A DNA stretch of 64,000 nt, taken from contig NZ_QDKM01000012.1 of assembly GCF_003076755.1 (NCBI RefSeq), positions 1-64,000 on the forward strand. Reading direction: 5' to 3'. Shown here piece after piece: positions 7,875 to 16,172 of this stretch. The translations under genes and the position numbers were made by a program. Source of the stretch: Pararhodobacter oceanensis. Its GTDB lineage: Bacteria > Pseudomonadota > Alphaproteobacteria > Rhodobacterales > Rhodobacteraceae. A model generated the notes under the pieces. It had not been told where the DNA came from and searched no databases. It saw only the letters and a list, made by a program, of their open reading frames with translations. Position 1 is the first letter of the stretch. Each line of letters starts with the position of its first letter.

Positions 7875-9833
7875 TCAGGTCTTTTGAGCGGCGGGTAACA
7901 GATGCATCCACAGCGCCGCGGCGAGGCCGAGCACAAGGCCGAGGCCGTCGCTTGACAAGCCGCCGACCTGTGCGGGCAGCAGAAGCAGCAGCCCGCCGGC
8001 GCCGAGCAACAGGCGTTGCGCGGCATTGGCGGCGGTGAACAGGTAGCCGACCACCGCCGCCGAGACCAACCAGACCCCGATAAAGGCGGTGGCGAAGGTC
8101 CAGATGATCTCGGTCGGGGTGCCGATCAGCAAGAGCGCGGGCGCGCCGATGAACAGGAAGGGGATCAGATAGGCCGACCAGCCCATGACCATCGCCGTAT
8201 AGCCGGTGCGCATCGACTTCGAGCCCGAGATCGAAGCCGCCGCAAAGGCCGCGATCGCCACCGGCGGGGTGATCATCGACATCATCCCGAAATAGAGCAC
8301 GAAGAGATGCGCGGCGATCGGCTCGACGCCAATCTCAACCAGCGAGGGGGCGATCAGCGTGGCGAGCAGCAGGTAGACGCCCAGCGTCGGCATGCCCATG
8401 CCCAGGATGATACAGGCCAGCGCGGCAATCAGCAGCAACAAGAGCAGGCTGCCGTTGCCCAGTTGCACCAGCACCAGCGTCATCGCAAAGCCCAGTGACG
8501 AGATGTTCATCACCCCGATGATGATCCCCGCTGCGGTGGCGATCATCAGGATATCGGTGACCGACAGACCGGTGTCACGGAGCACGCGGGCAATGGTGCG
8601 CAGGGTTAAACCGGGACCATCTGCGGCGGCGTCGGAGGCCTGCCGCCGCTTGCGCCACTCGAACCAGAAGCCGATGGCAATCACGCTGACCGCCGCCAGA
8701 AAGGCCGCGAATTCGGGGCGTTTGTTCAGCGAAAACAGCGCATAGATCAGCACCACAAAGGGCAAGATGAAGGGCCAGCCGTTGCGCAGCACAAGGGCCA
8801 GCCGCGGCAGCATCTCGCGCGGGGGGCTGCTGAGCCCGTCGCGGGCGGCCAAGAGGTCCACTTGAATAAGCAGCGCCGCGTAATAGAGCACCGCGGGCAG
8901 CAGGGCGGCGGTGGCAATCGAGGCATAGGGCACCTGAATGATCTCGGCCATCAGGAAGGCGGCGGCGCCCATCACCGGCGGCATCAACTGGCCACCGGTC
9001 GAGGCCACGGCCTCGATCGCGCCCGCGTGATGCGGTTTATAGCCGCCGCGTTTCATCAGCGGGATGGTGATCACGCCGGTCGAGACCACATTGGCCACCG
9101 CCGAGCCCGAGACCGAGCCGAACAGCGCCGAGGCGGTCACCGCGACCTTGGCCGCGCCGCCGCGGTAGCGGCCCATCATCGCCATCGAGACATCGGTGAA
9201 AAACCCGCCGCCGCCGCTGTGGTTCAACAGGTTGCCAAAGAACACGAAGGCGACGACCACGGTCGAGGCGATCATCAAGGGCATGCCCAGCACCGCATTG
9301 GTGTCGAGCGCCAGAAAGATCACCAGCCGGTCGTTGGCGACATCGCGGCCCTGCAAGGCGCCGGGGATTAAATGGCCGAGCACCGCAAAGCCGAGCGCCA
9401 CCAGCACCAAGATCACCATCGCCCAGCCGGTGGCGCGGCGCAGCCCCTCGATGCTGAGGACCAGAATGATCACGCCGACAATCAGCGCATCCATGGGGCG
9501 CATCCATAGGCGGGCCAGCAAATCGGGATAATTGATCGCGACATAGCCGCAGGCCAGCAGTCCCAGCAGCGCCGCCACGATATCATACCACGGCAGGGTC
9601 GGGCGGCCCGCGCCGCGCAGGGGGCGCGAGACAAACACGGTGGCCAGCGCCAGACCGAGCATCGCCGCGACATATTGCTCGTTATAGATATTCAGCCCGA
9701 TCTGGCGAAACAGGTCCACCGCCCAAGCCAGCGCCATCAAGGTCACCGATCCGGCGAGGAACGAAATCACCACCGCATGCAACCCCTGCGGTGACGCGGC
9801 GGGTTTCAACAATTCGGGCTCTTGCGTGGTCAT
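7875..9833 (-). CDS. TRAP transporter fused permease (TAXI type, DctQ-DctM fusion)
   Basis: A 652-aa polytopic membrane protein in which the small four-helix (DctQ-like) and large twelve-helix (DctM-like) TRAP subunits are fused, as usual for TAXI-type systems. The large domain contains the family signatures FGSVSGSAVANVVSTG (about residues 240-255), GGQLMPPVMGAAAFLMAE and ILGMGMPTLGVYLLLATL. It uses an ion gradient to import a substrate delivered by the TAXI protein encoded upstream. It is separated from that gene by 119 nt containing a stem-loop. An AGGA site precedes the ATG at 9833. Confidence 0.92.
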   Translation of the reverse strand: MTTQEPELLKPAASPQGLHAVVISFLAGSVTLMALAWAVDLFRQIGLNIYNEQYVAAMLGLALATVFVSRPLRGAGRPTLPWYDIVAALLGLLACGYVAINYPDLLARLWMRPMDALIVGVIILVLSIEGLRRATGWAMVILVLVALGFAVLGHLIPGALQGRDVANDRLVIFLALDTNAVLGMPLMIASTVVVAFVFFGNLLNHSGGGGFFTDVSMAMMGRYRGGAAKVAVTASALFGSVSGSAVANVVSTGVITIPLMKRGGYKPHHAGAIEAVASTGGQLMPPVMGAAAFLMAEIIQVPYASIATAALLPAVLYYAALLIQVDLLAARDGLSSPPREMLPRLALVLRNGWPFILPFVVLIYALFSLNKRPEFAAFLAAVSVIAIGFWFEWRKRRQASDAAADGPGLTLRTIARVLRDTGLSVTDILMIATAAGIIIGVMNISSLGFAMTLVLVQLGNGSLLLLLLIAALACIILGMGMPTLGVYLLLATLIAPSLVEIGVEPIAAHLFVLYFGMMSMITPPVAIAAFAAASISGSKSMRTGYTAMVMGWSAYLIPFLFIGAPALLLIGTPTEIIWTFATAFIGVWLVSAAVVGYLFTAANAAQRLLLGAGGLLLLLPAQVGGLSSDGLGLVLGLAAALWMHLLPAAQKT

Positions 9834-9888
9834 CTCAAAGTCCTCGGTTCCGGTATTCGGCTGGTGATCGGCACTGGCTGGCCAGATG

Positions 9889-9921
9889 GCAGGGGGCAGG
9901 CCCCTGCGATCCGTTTTTTTT
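9889..9921 (+). terminator. Stem-loop with T8 tract between TAXI binding protein and permease genes
   Basis: GCAGGGG (9889-9895) pairs with CCCCTGC (9901-9907) around a 5-nt loop, and a run of eight T follows at 9914-9921. Read on the + strand this is a good intrinsic-terminator shape, guarding against antisense reading. Read on the minus strand, in the direction of the TRAP operon, it is a stem-loop preceded by an A-run just after the abundant binding-protein gene, where such structures often stabilise the upstream mRNA. Confidence 0.5.
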
Positions 9922-9946
9922 GTCTCAGGTCGTTAGTCTCAGGTCG
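9922..9946. repeat. 11-bp tandem direct repeat
   Basis: GTCTCAGGTCG occurs twice, at 9922-9932 and 9936-9946, separated by TTA. It lies directly after the stop codon of the TAXI binding protein gene (minus strand). It may be a slipped-strand duplication or a binding site; nothing else supports a function. Confidence 0.6.
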
Positions 9947-9952
9947 CAGGGA

Positions 9953-10927
9953 TCAGTCGGTCAGGCCCTGCGCGGTGAAATAACTGGCGGCACCCGCATG
10001 CAGCGGCAGGCCCTCGACCGGGCTGGCGATCAGATCATCGCTCATCGCGGCCAGACCGGGGAAAGTGGCGGCCAGCGCATCGCGGTTCTCGTTCAGCGCG
10101 GCGATCACCGCGGCCACCTCAGCGTCGGGCACATCGGCGCTGGCCAGCAAGACAAAGGTGCCGGTCATCATCGCCATCTCACCCTCGATGCCGGGACGGT
10201 TGGGCAGCGGGCGCACATGGGCCATAAAGGCGCCCGGCGTGCGGCTGCGGATGGTGGCATCGGATTCGGGCGTGTCGGGGACGGCCAGAAAGCGGATACC
10301 GCCGAGCGCCACATCAGCCTGTGCCACCGCGCCCGATCCGGGCGAGAAGATCGCCGCATCGACCGCGCCGGTCATCAGATCGTCGATCCCGCGGCTGCCA
10401 TTGGGCGCCGGCACAATGGTCACGTCGTCCAGTGTCAAGCCGACGGTGGCGAGGGTGGTTTCCAGATAGCCCGCCAGCACCCGCTGCTGCGGAAACGCGC
10501 CCGCCAGCCGCTGGCCGCGCAGGTCTTCGAGCGACTGGATATCAGAATCGGCGGCGACAAAAATGCCCGAGTGGAAGGGCATCAGATTGGCGACCAGACG
10601 CAGATTGCCCATCATGCGGCCGTCAAAACTGCCGATCCCGGCGGCGGCTGCGGCGGCGATATCCGAAGAGGCAATGGAGAATTCCAGCTCGCCGGTTTCG
10701 ACCAGCGGGATGGTCACTTCGGGCCCGCCTTGGGGCACGACGCGCACTTGCAGATCGCTGTTTTCGGTGGCCACTCGGGCGAGGGCGGCGGCCACGGTGA
10801 AGGCCAGCGAGCCCTGCGGCAACGAGCCGATCGACAGCGTTTGCGCCTGTGCTGATCCGGTGGCGGACCCAGCGATCAGGGTTGCAAGGGCGAGGCCAAA
10901 GCCAGCGGCGCGAACAGAGAAGGACAT
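9953..10927 (-). CDS. TAXI-family TRAP transporter substrate-binding protein
   Basis: A 324-aa periplasmic binding protein. Residues 1-28 form a Sec signal peptide ending in GSAQAQ, after which the TAXI start LSIGSLPQGSLAFTVAAALARV is seen. Typical later features include a glycine-rich linker and a segment in which 'PNGSRGIDDLMTGAVDAAIF' marks the ligand cleft. The ATG at 10927 follows AGGAGA. It delivers its ligand to the fused permease encoded downstream. Known TAXI ligands include glutamate and other small organic acids; the sulfatase in the same operon suggests a sulfated compound here, which is inference. Confidence 0.9.
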   Translation of the reverse strand: MSFSVRAAGFGLALATLIAGSATGSAQAQTLSIGSLPQGSLAFTVAAALARVATENSDLQVRVVPQGGPEVTIPLVETGELEFSIASSDIAAAAAAGIGSFDGRMMGNLRLVANLMPFHSGIFVAADSDIQSLEDLRGQRLAGAFPQQRVLAGYLETTLATVGLTLDDVTIVPAPNGSRGIDDLMTGAVDAAIFSPGSGAVAQADVALGGIRFLAVPDTPESDATIRSRTPGAFMAHVRPLPNRPGIEGEMAMMTGTFVLLASADVPDAEVAAVIAALNENRDALAATFPGLAAMSDDLIASPVEGLPLHAGAASYFTAQGLTD

Positions 10928-11129
10928 CACGATATCTCCTGTTGGGGGGCGCTCGTCTCGGAATGGACGAGGCTGCATTGCCACCCTAAACGCGGAATCG
11001 CGTGATGAACTATGCGAAGTTCGGGATTATCTATGTGTCTTGAACATATGTTTTCGCACAGCAGTGCCCCGGTGTATTGCCTGTCGGGGGTCTGATTGAT
11101 GTCCGGGGCCGGATGTGGCGCTGTGGGGC

Positions 11130-12086
11130 CTATTTCAGCCCCATCTCCTCGATCGCCAGATGCATCTGTTTGAGGAAATACCGCTCGACCGGTGTTTGTT
11201 GATGGCCACGGCGCCAGAACAGGCCGACGTCATCGTCTGGTTGCTCAAACACCACATCCAGCGCCACCATCAGCCCGCCGTCCTCGTCGCTGCGGTAGGT
11301 ATTGGCGGGCAGGAACATCACCGTGTCCGAGTGCAACAGCAGCGCCCGCGAGATCCCCACCGCCCCCATCTCCATCCGGTCCTCGGGGATGCTCAGCCCG
11401 TCGCGCAGAAACAGCGCGTCGATCATCTGCCGGATCGGGGCTGTCGGCGCGGGCAGAATCCAGCTCAGGTGCATCAAATCGGCCAGCCGCAGCTTTTTCG
11501 CGCCCGCCAAAGGGTGTCCGGCGCGCGCCATCACCCGCCATGACTGGCGAAATAGCCGTTTGGTGGCCAGTGCGTCATCGGGGGAATGCTGGTTCAGGCG
11601 GCCAATGATAAAGTCCAGATCACCGGCGCGCAGGCCCGGCACCAGATGATGATAAAGCCCCTCATAGACCGAAATGCGGATGCCGGGGCGCTCTTGGCGG
11701 ACCTTCATCAACACCCGTGGCAGCGGTCCCGAGGCGCCATTGGGCAGGCTGCCGATGGCCAGTAGGCCGGTGTTGGCACGGTCGAGATCGGTGATCCCCT
11801 GCCAGGCATTGCGCATCTCGTTGAGGATCGCGCGGGCGTGGAGGACGAAAAGCTCGCCTTCGGGGGTCAGCGATACGCCCCGCGCGCGGCGCTCGAAGAG
11901 CTGCACATCGAGCACTTTCTCGACCTCGCGCACCGCCCGCGAGACCGCCGGTTGCGAGATGTTCAAGGCGCGCGCGGCGCCCAGAATATTGCCGTTTTCC
12001 GCAACCTTGTCGACAAAATGCAAATGCCGCAGCGAGAGGCGCGAAATCAGCAGCGGCCAAGCCGGGTCTCCTTTCGCGCGGGTCAT
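11130..12086 (-). CDS. LysR-family regulator of the TRAP-sulfatase operon (probable)
   Basis: A 318-aa LysR protein with the HTH at about residues 17-76 (LRHLHFVDKVAENGNILGAARALNISQPAVSRAVREVE) and an effector domain beginning with GLLAIGSLPNGASGPLP. It resembles the GbpR/PcaQ branch, whose members control sugar or aromatic uptake. It sits 203 nt upstream of the TAXI gene on the same strand, so it may be co-transcribed or may act on the promoter between them. Target and ligand are not visible. Confidence 0.85.
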   Translation of the reverse strand: MTRAKGDPAWPLLISRLSLRHLHFVDKVAENGNILGAARALNISQPAVSRAVREVEKVLDVQLFERRARGVSLTPEGELFVLHARAILNEMRNAWQGITDLDRANTGLLAIGSLPNGASGPLPRVLMKVRQERPGIRISVYEGLYHHLVPGLRAGDLDFIIGRLNQHSPDDALATKRLFRQSWRVMARAGHPLAGAKKLRLADLMHLSWILPAPTAPIRQMIDALFLRDGLSIPEDRMEMGAVGISRALLLHSDTVMFLPANTYRSDEDGGLMVALDVVFEQPDDDVGLFWRRGHQQTPVERYFLKQMHLAIEEMGLK

Positions 12087-12260
12087 CTTATATCCTTAGT
12101 GTTGGCCAATTCATCACCAGTTTCGCCGCTGCCACGGGGATGTCAACGGGCGCTTGCGGGCATGTAGCGGACCCATGACGAGGGTGCCACCGCTGGCTGC
12201 TGCAGGGGCGATACGTCATCCGTTGCCGAAGGGTTAGCTGCCGCGCTGACGGGCACTGGT

Positions 12261-12962
12261 TTACCCCACAGCCCCTGCATTCCGCCGGTATTGCGCTGCA
12301 TAGTCGCGCAGCAGGGGGACGCGGCGGGGGCGGAAGCTGTGGCCGTTCAGGCTGGCCGTTTCAATCCGCGAGACGTAGAAAACGCGCCAGTCCTGCCGCA
12401 GACAGCACCAGACCAGCAGCATCAATTTATGCTCGGAATAGCTCAGGCCCAGCGGCCAGACTTCGCGTTCGGTGGTCTGCCCATTGGCATCGCAATAGCG
12501 CATATCGAGCGCCAGTTCCTCCCAGCAGGCGCGGCGCAGAAGCGCGGTGTCGATGTGGAACGCCTCGAGCACCGGCGGCGGGCGGAAACTGCGCAACACC
12601 GTATGCAGGGCCTGCTGCGCCTGTTGATCGGGCAAAGTGGCGATGATCCGCGCCAGTGCCGCGCGCCCCGCACCCTCGAGCGCCGCATCGCCGGTCTGGC
12701 GCAATTCGCCCACCGCCAGCACCAGCGCCTCGATTTCCAGCCGCGAGAAGCTTTGCGGCGGCAGGGCGGGGTCCTCGGTCAGCCGGTAGCCGACGCCAGC
12801 CTCGCCATCAATCAGGGCGCCACCGGCGCGCAGGGTGGCTATGTCGCGGTAAAGCTGGCGCCGCGAGACCGCGGTTTCCTCGGCCAGCCGCGCGGCGGTG
12901 ACCGGCGCGGGCAGGCGGCGCAGCGCATCCATCAGGCGCATAAGACGGTCGGTTCGGGACAT
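12261..12962 (-). CDS. YafY-type HTH-WYL transcriptional regulator
   Basis: A 233-aa regulator with an N-terminal HTH of the DeoR type (residues 5-55, RLMRLMDALRRLPAPVTAARLAEE, then SRRQLYRDIATLR) and a C-terminal WYL-type domain (about residues 135-215, with the strand motif REVWPLGLSYSEHKLMLLVWC). WYL domains sense small ligands or nucleic acids. The gene is divergent from the glutathione transferase gene, and a 21-bp palindrome overlaps its start codon, so it probably represses both itself and the neighbour. The ATG at 12962 is the first good start before the HTH. Confidence 0.88.
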   Translation of the reverse strand: MSRTDRLMRLMDALRRLPAPVTAARLAEETAVSRRQLYRDIATLRAGGALIDGEAGVGYRLTEDPALPPQSFSRLEIEALVLAVGELRQTGDAALEGAGRAALARIIATLPDQQAQQALHTVLRSFRPPPVLEAFHIDTALLRRACWEELALDMRYCDANGQTTEREVWPLGLSYSEHKLMLLVWCCLRQDWRVFYVSRIETASLNGHSFRPRRVPLLRDYAAQYRRNAGAVG

Positions 12963-12982
12963 GCTGACGTAATCTGTCAGCA
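12962..12982. promoter_or_regulatory. Palindromic operator between WYL regulator and GST genes
   Basis: TGCTGAC and GTCAGCA form perfect 7-bp inverted arms around a 7-nt spacer. The left arm overlaps the first base of the regulator start codon, and the right arm lies 46 nt before the GST start. The position in a divergent intergenic region beside a YafY-type regulator strongly suggests its operator. Confidence 0.6.
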
Positions 12983-13027
12983 GAGCGCGGGTAAAGCAAG
13001 TTACCGAATGCAACCAAGGAGGCCCAG

Positions 13028-13636
13028 ATGCCAACTCTCTATCACGCTCCGCTGTCCCGCTCGACTTCGATCCTTGCGCTTATTGAAGACTTGGGCGTTG
13101 CCGATCTTATTGATGTGGTCGAAGTCAGTGTCGCGCGCGCCGATGGCAGCGGCGGCGCCGATCCGCGCAACCCGCATCCCGAGGGCAAAGTGCCCTATCT
13201 GACCGACGGCCCGCAGCATCTGCGCGAGCGCGGCGCGATCGTCGCCTATCTGACCGACAAATACCCCGACGCGGGGCTTGGACGGCCGGTCGGCCATCCG
13301 CAGCGCGGGGCGTTTCTTAGCTGGCTGTTCTATTACCAAGGGGTGATGGAGCCGGTGCTGGTGCTGGATCTGGCAAAGGTCCAGCACCCGATGGTGCAGG
13401 CGACCTTCCGTGATTTGGAGGCGGTGTTTGCGCGTCTGGCGGAGGCGCTTGCGGGCCAGCCCTATCTGTTGGGCGAGGAATATTCGGCGGTCGATCTGCT
13501 GCTCTCAAGCCCGTTTCAGTGGATGCCCGAAGTCGCACCCGACGATCCCGTGGTGCAGGCATGGATCGCCCGCTGCGCCGAGCGTCCAGCGGTAAAGGCC
13601 CTCGCCGAAAGAGAGCTCGCCGCGCTGTCGGGATAA
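13028..13636 (+). CDS. Glutathione S-transferase family protein
   Basis: A 202-aa GST. The thioredoxin-like domain (residues 1-80) includes the start TLYHAPLSRSTSILALIEDLG, the cis-Pro loop GKVPYLTDG, and the E-R-G-A-I segment corresponding to the E-S-x-A-I motif. The all-helical domain follows and contains YLLGEEYSAVDLLLSSPF, the N-capping box and hydrophobic staple region. It conjugates or reduces electrophiles with glutathione. AAGGAGG lies 6 nt before the ATG. Its divergent WYL regulator suggests induction by an electrophile. Confidence 0.9.
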   Translation: MPTLYHAPLSRSTSILALIEDLGVADLIDVVEVSVARADGSGGADPRNPHPEGKVPYLTDGPQHLRERGAIVAYLTDKYPDAGLGRPVGHPQRGAFLSWLFYYQGVMEPVLVLDLAKVQHPMVQATFRDLEAVFARLAEALAGQPYLLGEEYSAVDLLLSSPFQWMPEVAPDDPVVQAWIARCAERPAVKALAERELAALSG

Positions 13637-13894
13637 GCCGTGTTTGTGAGCATCCTGCGCAGCAGGGGCGGCTAGCGACTCGTTGCTCAGCACTGACCGT
13701 TTGCTACGGTCGGACTATGCGCAACGGAAGCACTTCACCGGATGGCTTCGAGGGCGTCCTTGAAGCCATTCGCAACCGGCTGATCGCGCGGCAAGGGGGC
13801 AGGGGATGAGACCTGCCCCGAACCGCCCGTTTCCAGCACCATTACCAACCCTCACACAACGTATTGTTGCGGTTGACAATGTTTTGCCCATGAC
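13637..13894. other. Intergenic region before the cobalamin riboswitch
   Basis: No gene is supported. It must hold the promoter of the riboswitch-controlled operon; a TTGACA-like box occurs at about 13873, just before the aptamer, without a clear -10 partner. Confidence 0.4.
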
Positions 13895-14088
13895 GTTTTG
13901 TGGCGCCGTCAGCATGGTCGCCATTTCCCGATGGCGCTAAGAGGGAATGAGGTGAGGGCGTTTGCCCGATGCCTCGACTGCCCCCGCAACTGTAAGCGGA
14001 ACGTTGGCGCCGAAGTTACCACTGATCGCTGCGGCGGTTGGGAAGGTTGGCGTTAACCATGTTCCGCGAGTCAGGAGACCTGCCTGCT
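13895..14088 (+). ncRNA. Cobalamin (AdoCbl) riboswitch
   Basis: The conserved cobalamin aptamer elements occur in order. A GGCGCC-containing P3-like arm is followed by AAGAGGGAAT (13939-13948) and GGTG. The B12-box core GACTGCCCCCGCAACTGTAA spans 13976-13995 and leads into GCGGA. CACTG lies at about 14020, GGGAAGG at about 14040, and the closing GCGAGTCAGGAGACCTGCC at 14067-14085. Expression of the downstream genes (small peptide, DUF1636, ABC importer) should fall when adenosylcobalamin is abundant. Boundaries are approximate. Confidence 0.95.
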
Positions 14089-14134
14089 GAGAAATTCAAT
14101 CAGCCAGGCGGGGTGACCTGGCGGGAGTGGACCG

Positions 14135-14251
14135 ATGCGTGACGCCAATCCGGCGACAGATATATTCTGCATCAAGCCGGCCTTCGGGCCGTCGGATCCG
14201 ACCTGCTTTTGCCCGCCGGAAAGGTGGGTATGGCGGGTGATCCCGAGGTAA
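14135..14251 (+). CDS. 38-aa Cys-containing small protein after the riboswitch
   Basis: A short frame beginning with ATG at 14135 and ending with TAA at 14249-14251. It encodes three cysteines in a proline-rich context (IFCIKPAFGP, then PTCFCPPERW). About 30 of 37 codons end in G or C, which matches genuine genes in this window. A GGGAGTGG stretch precedes the start by 4-11 nt. It is the first frame after the riboswitch and overlaps the DUF1636 start by 22 nt. The clustered Cys residues hint at metal binding or a metal-sensing leader. No family is recognised. Confidence 0.45.
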   Translation: MRDANPATDIFCIKPAFGPSDPTCFCPPERWVWRVIPR

Positions 14252-14688
14252 CTCTCTCTATTTGTTTGCGGTGCCGCGACGGGCGCGAGCAGCGTGACAG
14301 CGATCTTGCCCAGCGTGGCGGGCGGCGTCTGGCCAATGCCATTGCCGCCCAGTTCGACGCGAGCGAGGCGGCGCGACTTGGCGTGCGGTTGCGCGGGGTC
14401 AATTGCATGAGCCAATGCAAACGCCCCTGCGTCGTCGCTCTGTCGGGGGCAGGGCGCTTTACCTATCTGTTCGGCGATCTCGATCCCGCAAGCCACCGGC
14501 CCGAGGTGCTGGCGGTTGCTGCCGCCTATGCGCAGGCCGAGGGCGGTTTCCTGCCGCGTTCGGCGCGGCCACGGGTTTTGCAGGCCGGTATCCTTGGCCG
14601 CATCCCGCCTTTCGGTTTTGCCGGCGATCTCGTCGAGCCGCTAGCCACAACATTTTCTACACAGACAGAGGAAACCTGCGACCCATGA
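14230..14688 (+). CDS. DUF1636 family predicted metal-binding protein
   Basis: A 152-aa protein of the DUF1636 family. The N-terminal pair CLRC lies in SICLRCRDGR, and a second cysteine group is in GVNCMSQCKRPCVVALSG; these are the conserved residues of this family and suggest binding of a metal or an iron-sulfur cluster in a thioredoxin-like fold. The ATG at 14230 follows GGAAAGG. The TGA overlaps the next start (ATGA). Its place behind a cobalamin riboswitch and before an ABC importer suggests a role in cobalt or corrinoid handling; this is inference. Confidence 0.85.
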   Translation: MAGDPEVTLSICLRCRDGREQRDSDLAQRGGRRLANAIAAQFDASEAARLGVRLRGVNCMSQCKRPCVVALSGAGRFTYLFGDLDPASHRPEVLAVAAAYAQAEGGFLPRSARPRVLQAGILGRIPPFGFAGDLVEPLATTFSTQTEETCDP

Positions 14689-16172
14689 CCCTATTTCGAT
14701 TGAAACCCCTGCTCGCCGCAACGGCGATTTGCGCAGCACTCGTGACGCCCGTCGCCACCTATGCCGAAGACCTTGTGATCGGCCAAACCTTCCTTGCCTC
14801 GGGGCTTGATCCGGCCGAGGGCTCGAACGGCTGGGCGGTGGTCAGCCATGGCATCGCCGAGCAGCTGTTTCAGGTCTCGCGCGATGGCGAGGTAGTGCCC
14901 AATCTTGCCGCTTCGGCGGTGCAGAATGCCGATAGCAGTTGGCTGGTGGAACTGGCGGCTGATCGCTTCTTTTCCGATGGCACGCCGGTCACGGCCGCCG
15001 CAGTTGCCGAGGCGCTGAACCGCACCGGCGCGGCCAATCCTTCGGCGCGGGCGACGGCGGGGCGCATGGTGTTCAGCGCTGTGGATGAGGATACGCTGAG
15101 GGTAGACACCGAGCAGCCGACGTCGATCCTGCCGTCAATTCTGGCGGAATGGGCGTTTCCGGTCTACCGGCTTGAGGGCGAGGAGATCATCTTTACCGGA
15201 CCCTTCGCGGTCGAGGCCTTCGAGCCGGGCGGCTCTATCGAGATGGTGCCCAACGCGCATTATGCGGGTGCCGCGGATCGACCCAATGTCACCCTGAGAC
15301 GCATTGGCGACGGGCAGTCATTGGCGCTGGCCTTCGCGTCGGGCGAGGTCGATATGGCGTTCCATCTGCCGGTGGAAACGCTGCCGATGTTGGCGGGGAT
15401 CGAGGGCGAGGCGAAATCCTTCCCCGTGGCCTATCAATATATGATGTGGATGAACACGCGGGCGGGGGCCTTGGCGGATGTGCGGGTTCGCCGGGCGATT
15501 GATCTGGTGGTCAACCGTGCGGATCTGGTGACGGCGGTGCAAGCGGGGGTTCCGGCAACCGGCGCGTTTGCCCGCAGCTATCCGTTTGCCGCGACCGAAG
15601 ACCTGCCGCATGACCCCGAGGAGGCCGGCGCGCTGCTGGACGCCGCCGGTTGGCAGCTTGGCGAGGACGGGATGCGGCGCCGCGACGGGGTTGCGCTGGA
15701 ACTGGTCCTCTATGCCTTTCCGCAGCGGCCGGATCTCTTGACCTTCCAGCCGGTCCTGCGCGGGGCTTTGGCCGAGATCGGCATCTCGGTGCGGACACAG
15801 GTCACCGAAAACCCCAATGATGTGGCAACGCGGGGTGCCTTCGACCTGCTGCTTTGGGCGCAACACACGGCTCCGGCGGGGGATCCGGGCCAGTTTCTGT
15901 CGCTGTTCTTTGAAACCGGCGCGGCGCGGAATTACACCGGCTGGTCGAATGCCGACTATGACGCGCTGATCGCCGAACTGCGCGCCGAAAGCGATCCACA
16001 AGCCCGGATCGCCCTTGCGCGTGATGCGCAGGAGATGATCGCGGCGCAGGCGCCGGTGTCGTTTCTGGTGACGCCGGAATGGCATGTCGGCCTATCGCCC
16101 GCTTTGGCCGGCTATGAGCCTTGGGGCTCGGATTACTATGTGATCCGGCCGGACCTGCGTGTGGCCGAGTGA
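14685..16172 (+). CDS. ABC transporter substrate-binding protein, family 5 (dipeptide/nickel type)
   Basis: A 495-aa SBP_bac_5 protein. Residues 1-27 are a Sec signal peptide ([19 protein letters not shown], then E). The mature protein starts DLVIGQTFLASGLDPAEG and has the family segment LAADRFFSDGTPVTAAAVAEAL at about residues 87-108. This family binds peptides, opines, nickel or cobalt complexes. The length is normal. The gene overlaps both neighbours (ATGA upstream, GTGA downstream), so it belongs to one riboswitch-controlled operon, and a cobalt or cobalt-chelate ligand is the most reasonable guess. Confidence 0.88.
   Translation: MTLFRLKPLLAATAICAALVTPVATYAEDLVIGQTFLASGLDPAEGSNGWAVVSHGIAEQLFQVSRDGEVVPNLAASAVQNADSSWLVELAADRFFSDGTPVTAAAVAEALNRTGAANPSARATAGRMVFSAVDEDTLRVDTEQPTSILPSILAEWAFPVYRLEGEEIIFTGPFAVEAFEPGGSIEMVPNAHYAGAADRPNVTLRRIGDGQSLALAFASGEVDMAFHLPVETLPMLAGIEGEAKSFPVAYQYMMWMNTRAGALADVRVRRAIDLVVNRADLVTAVQAGVPATGAFARSYPFAATEDLPHDPEEAGALLDAAGWQLGEDGMRRRDGVALELVLYAFPQRPDLLTFQPVLRGALAEIGISVRTQVTENPNDVATRGAFDLLLWAQHTAPAGDPGQFLSLFFETGAARNYTGWSNADYDALIAELRAESDPQARIALARDAQEMIAAQAPVSFLVTPEWHVGLSPALAGYEPWGSDYYVIRPDLRVAE

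Noticed and set aside
13715-13924. Small minus-strand gene before the riboswitch
   Set aside because: It overlaps the riboswitch, has no ribosome site and its composition is not coding-like.
15318-16085. Long minus-strand frame antisense to the family-5 binding protein gene
   Set aside because: It is an Arg/Gln-rich shadow of a well-supported gene, as commonly produced by GC3-rich DNA.
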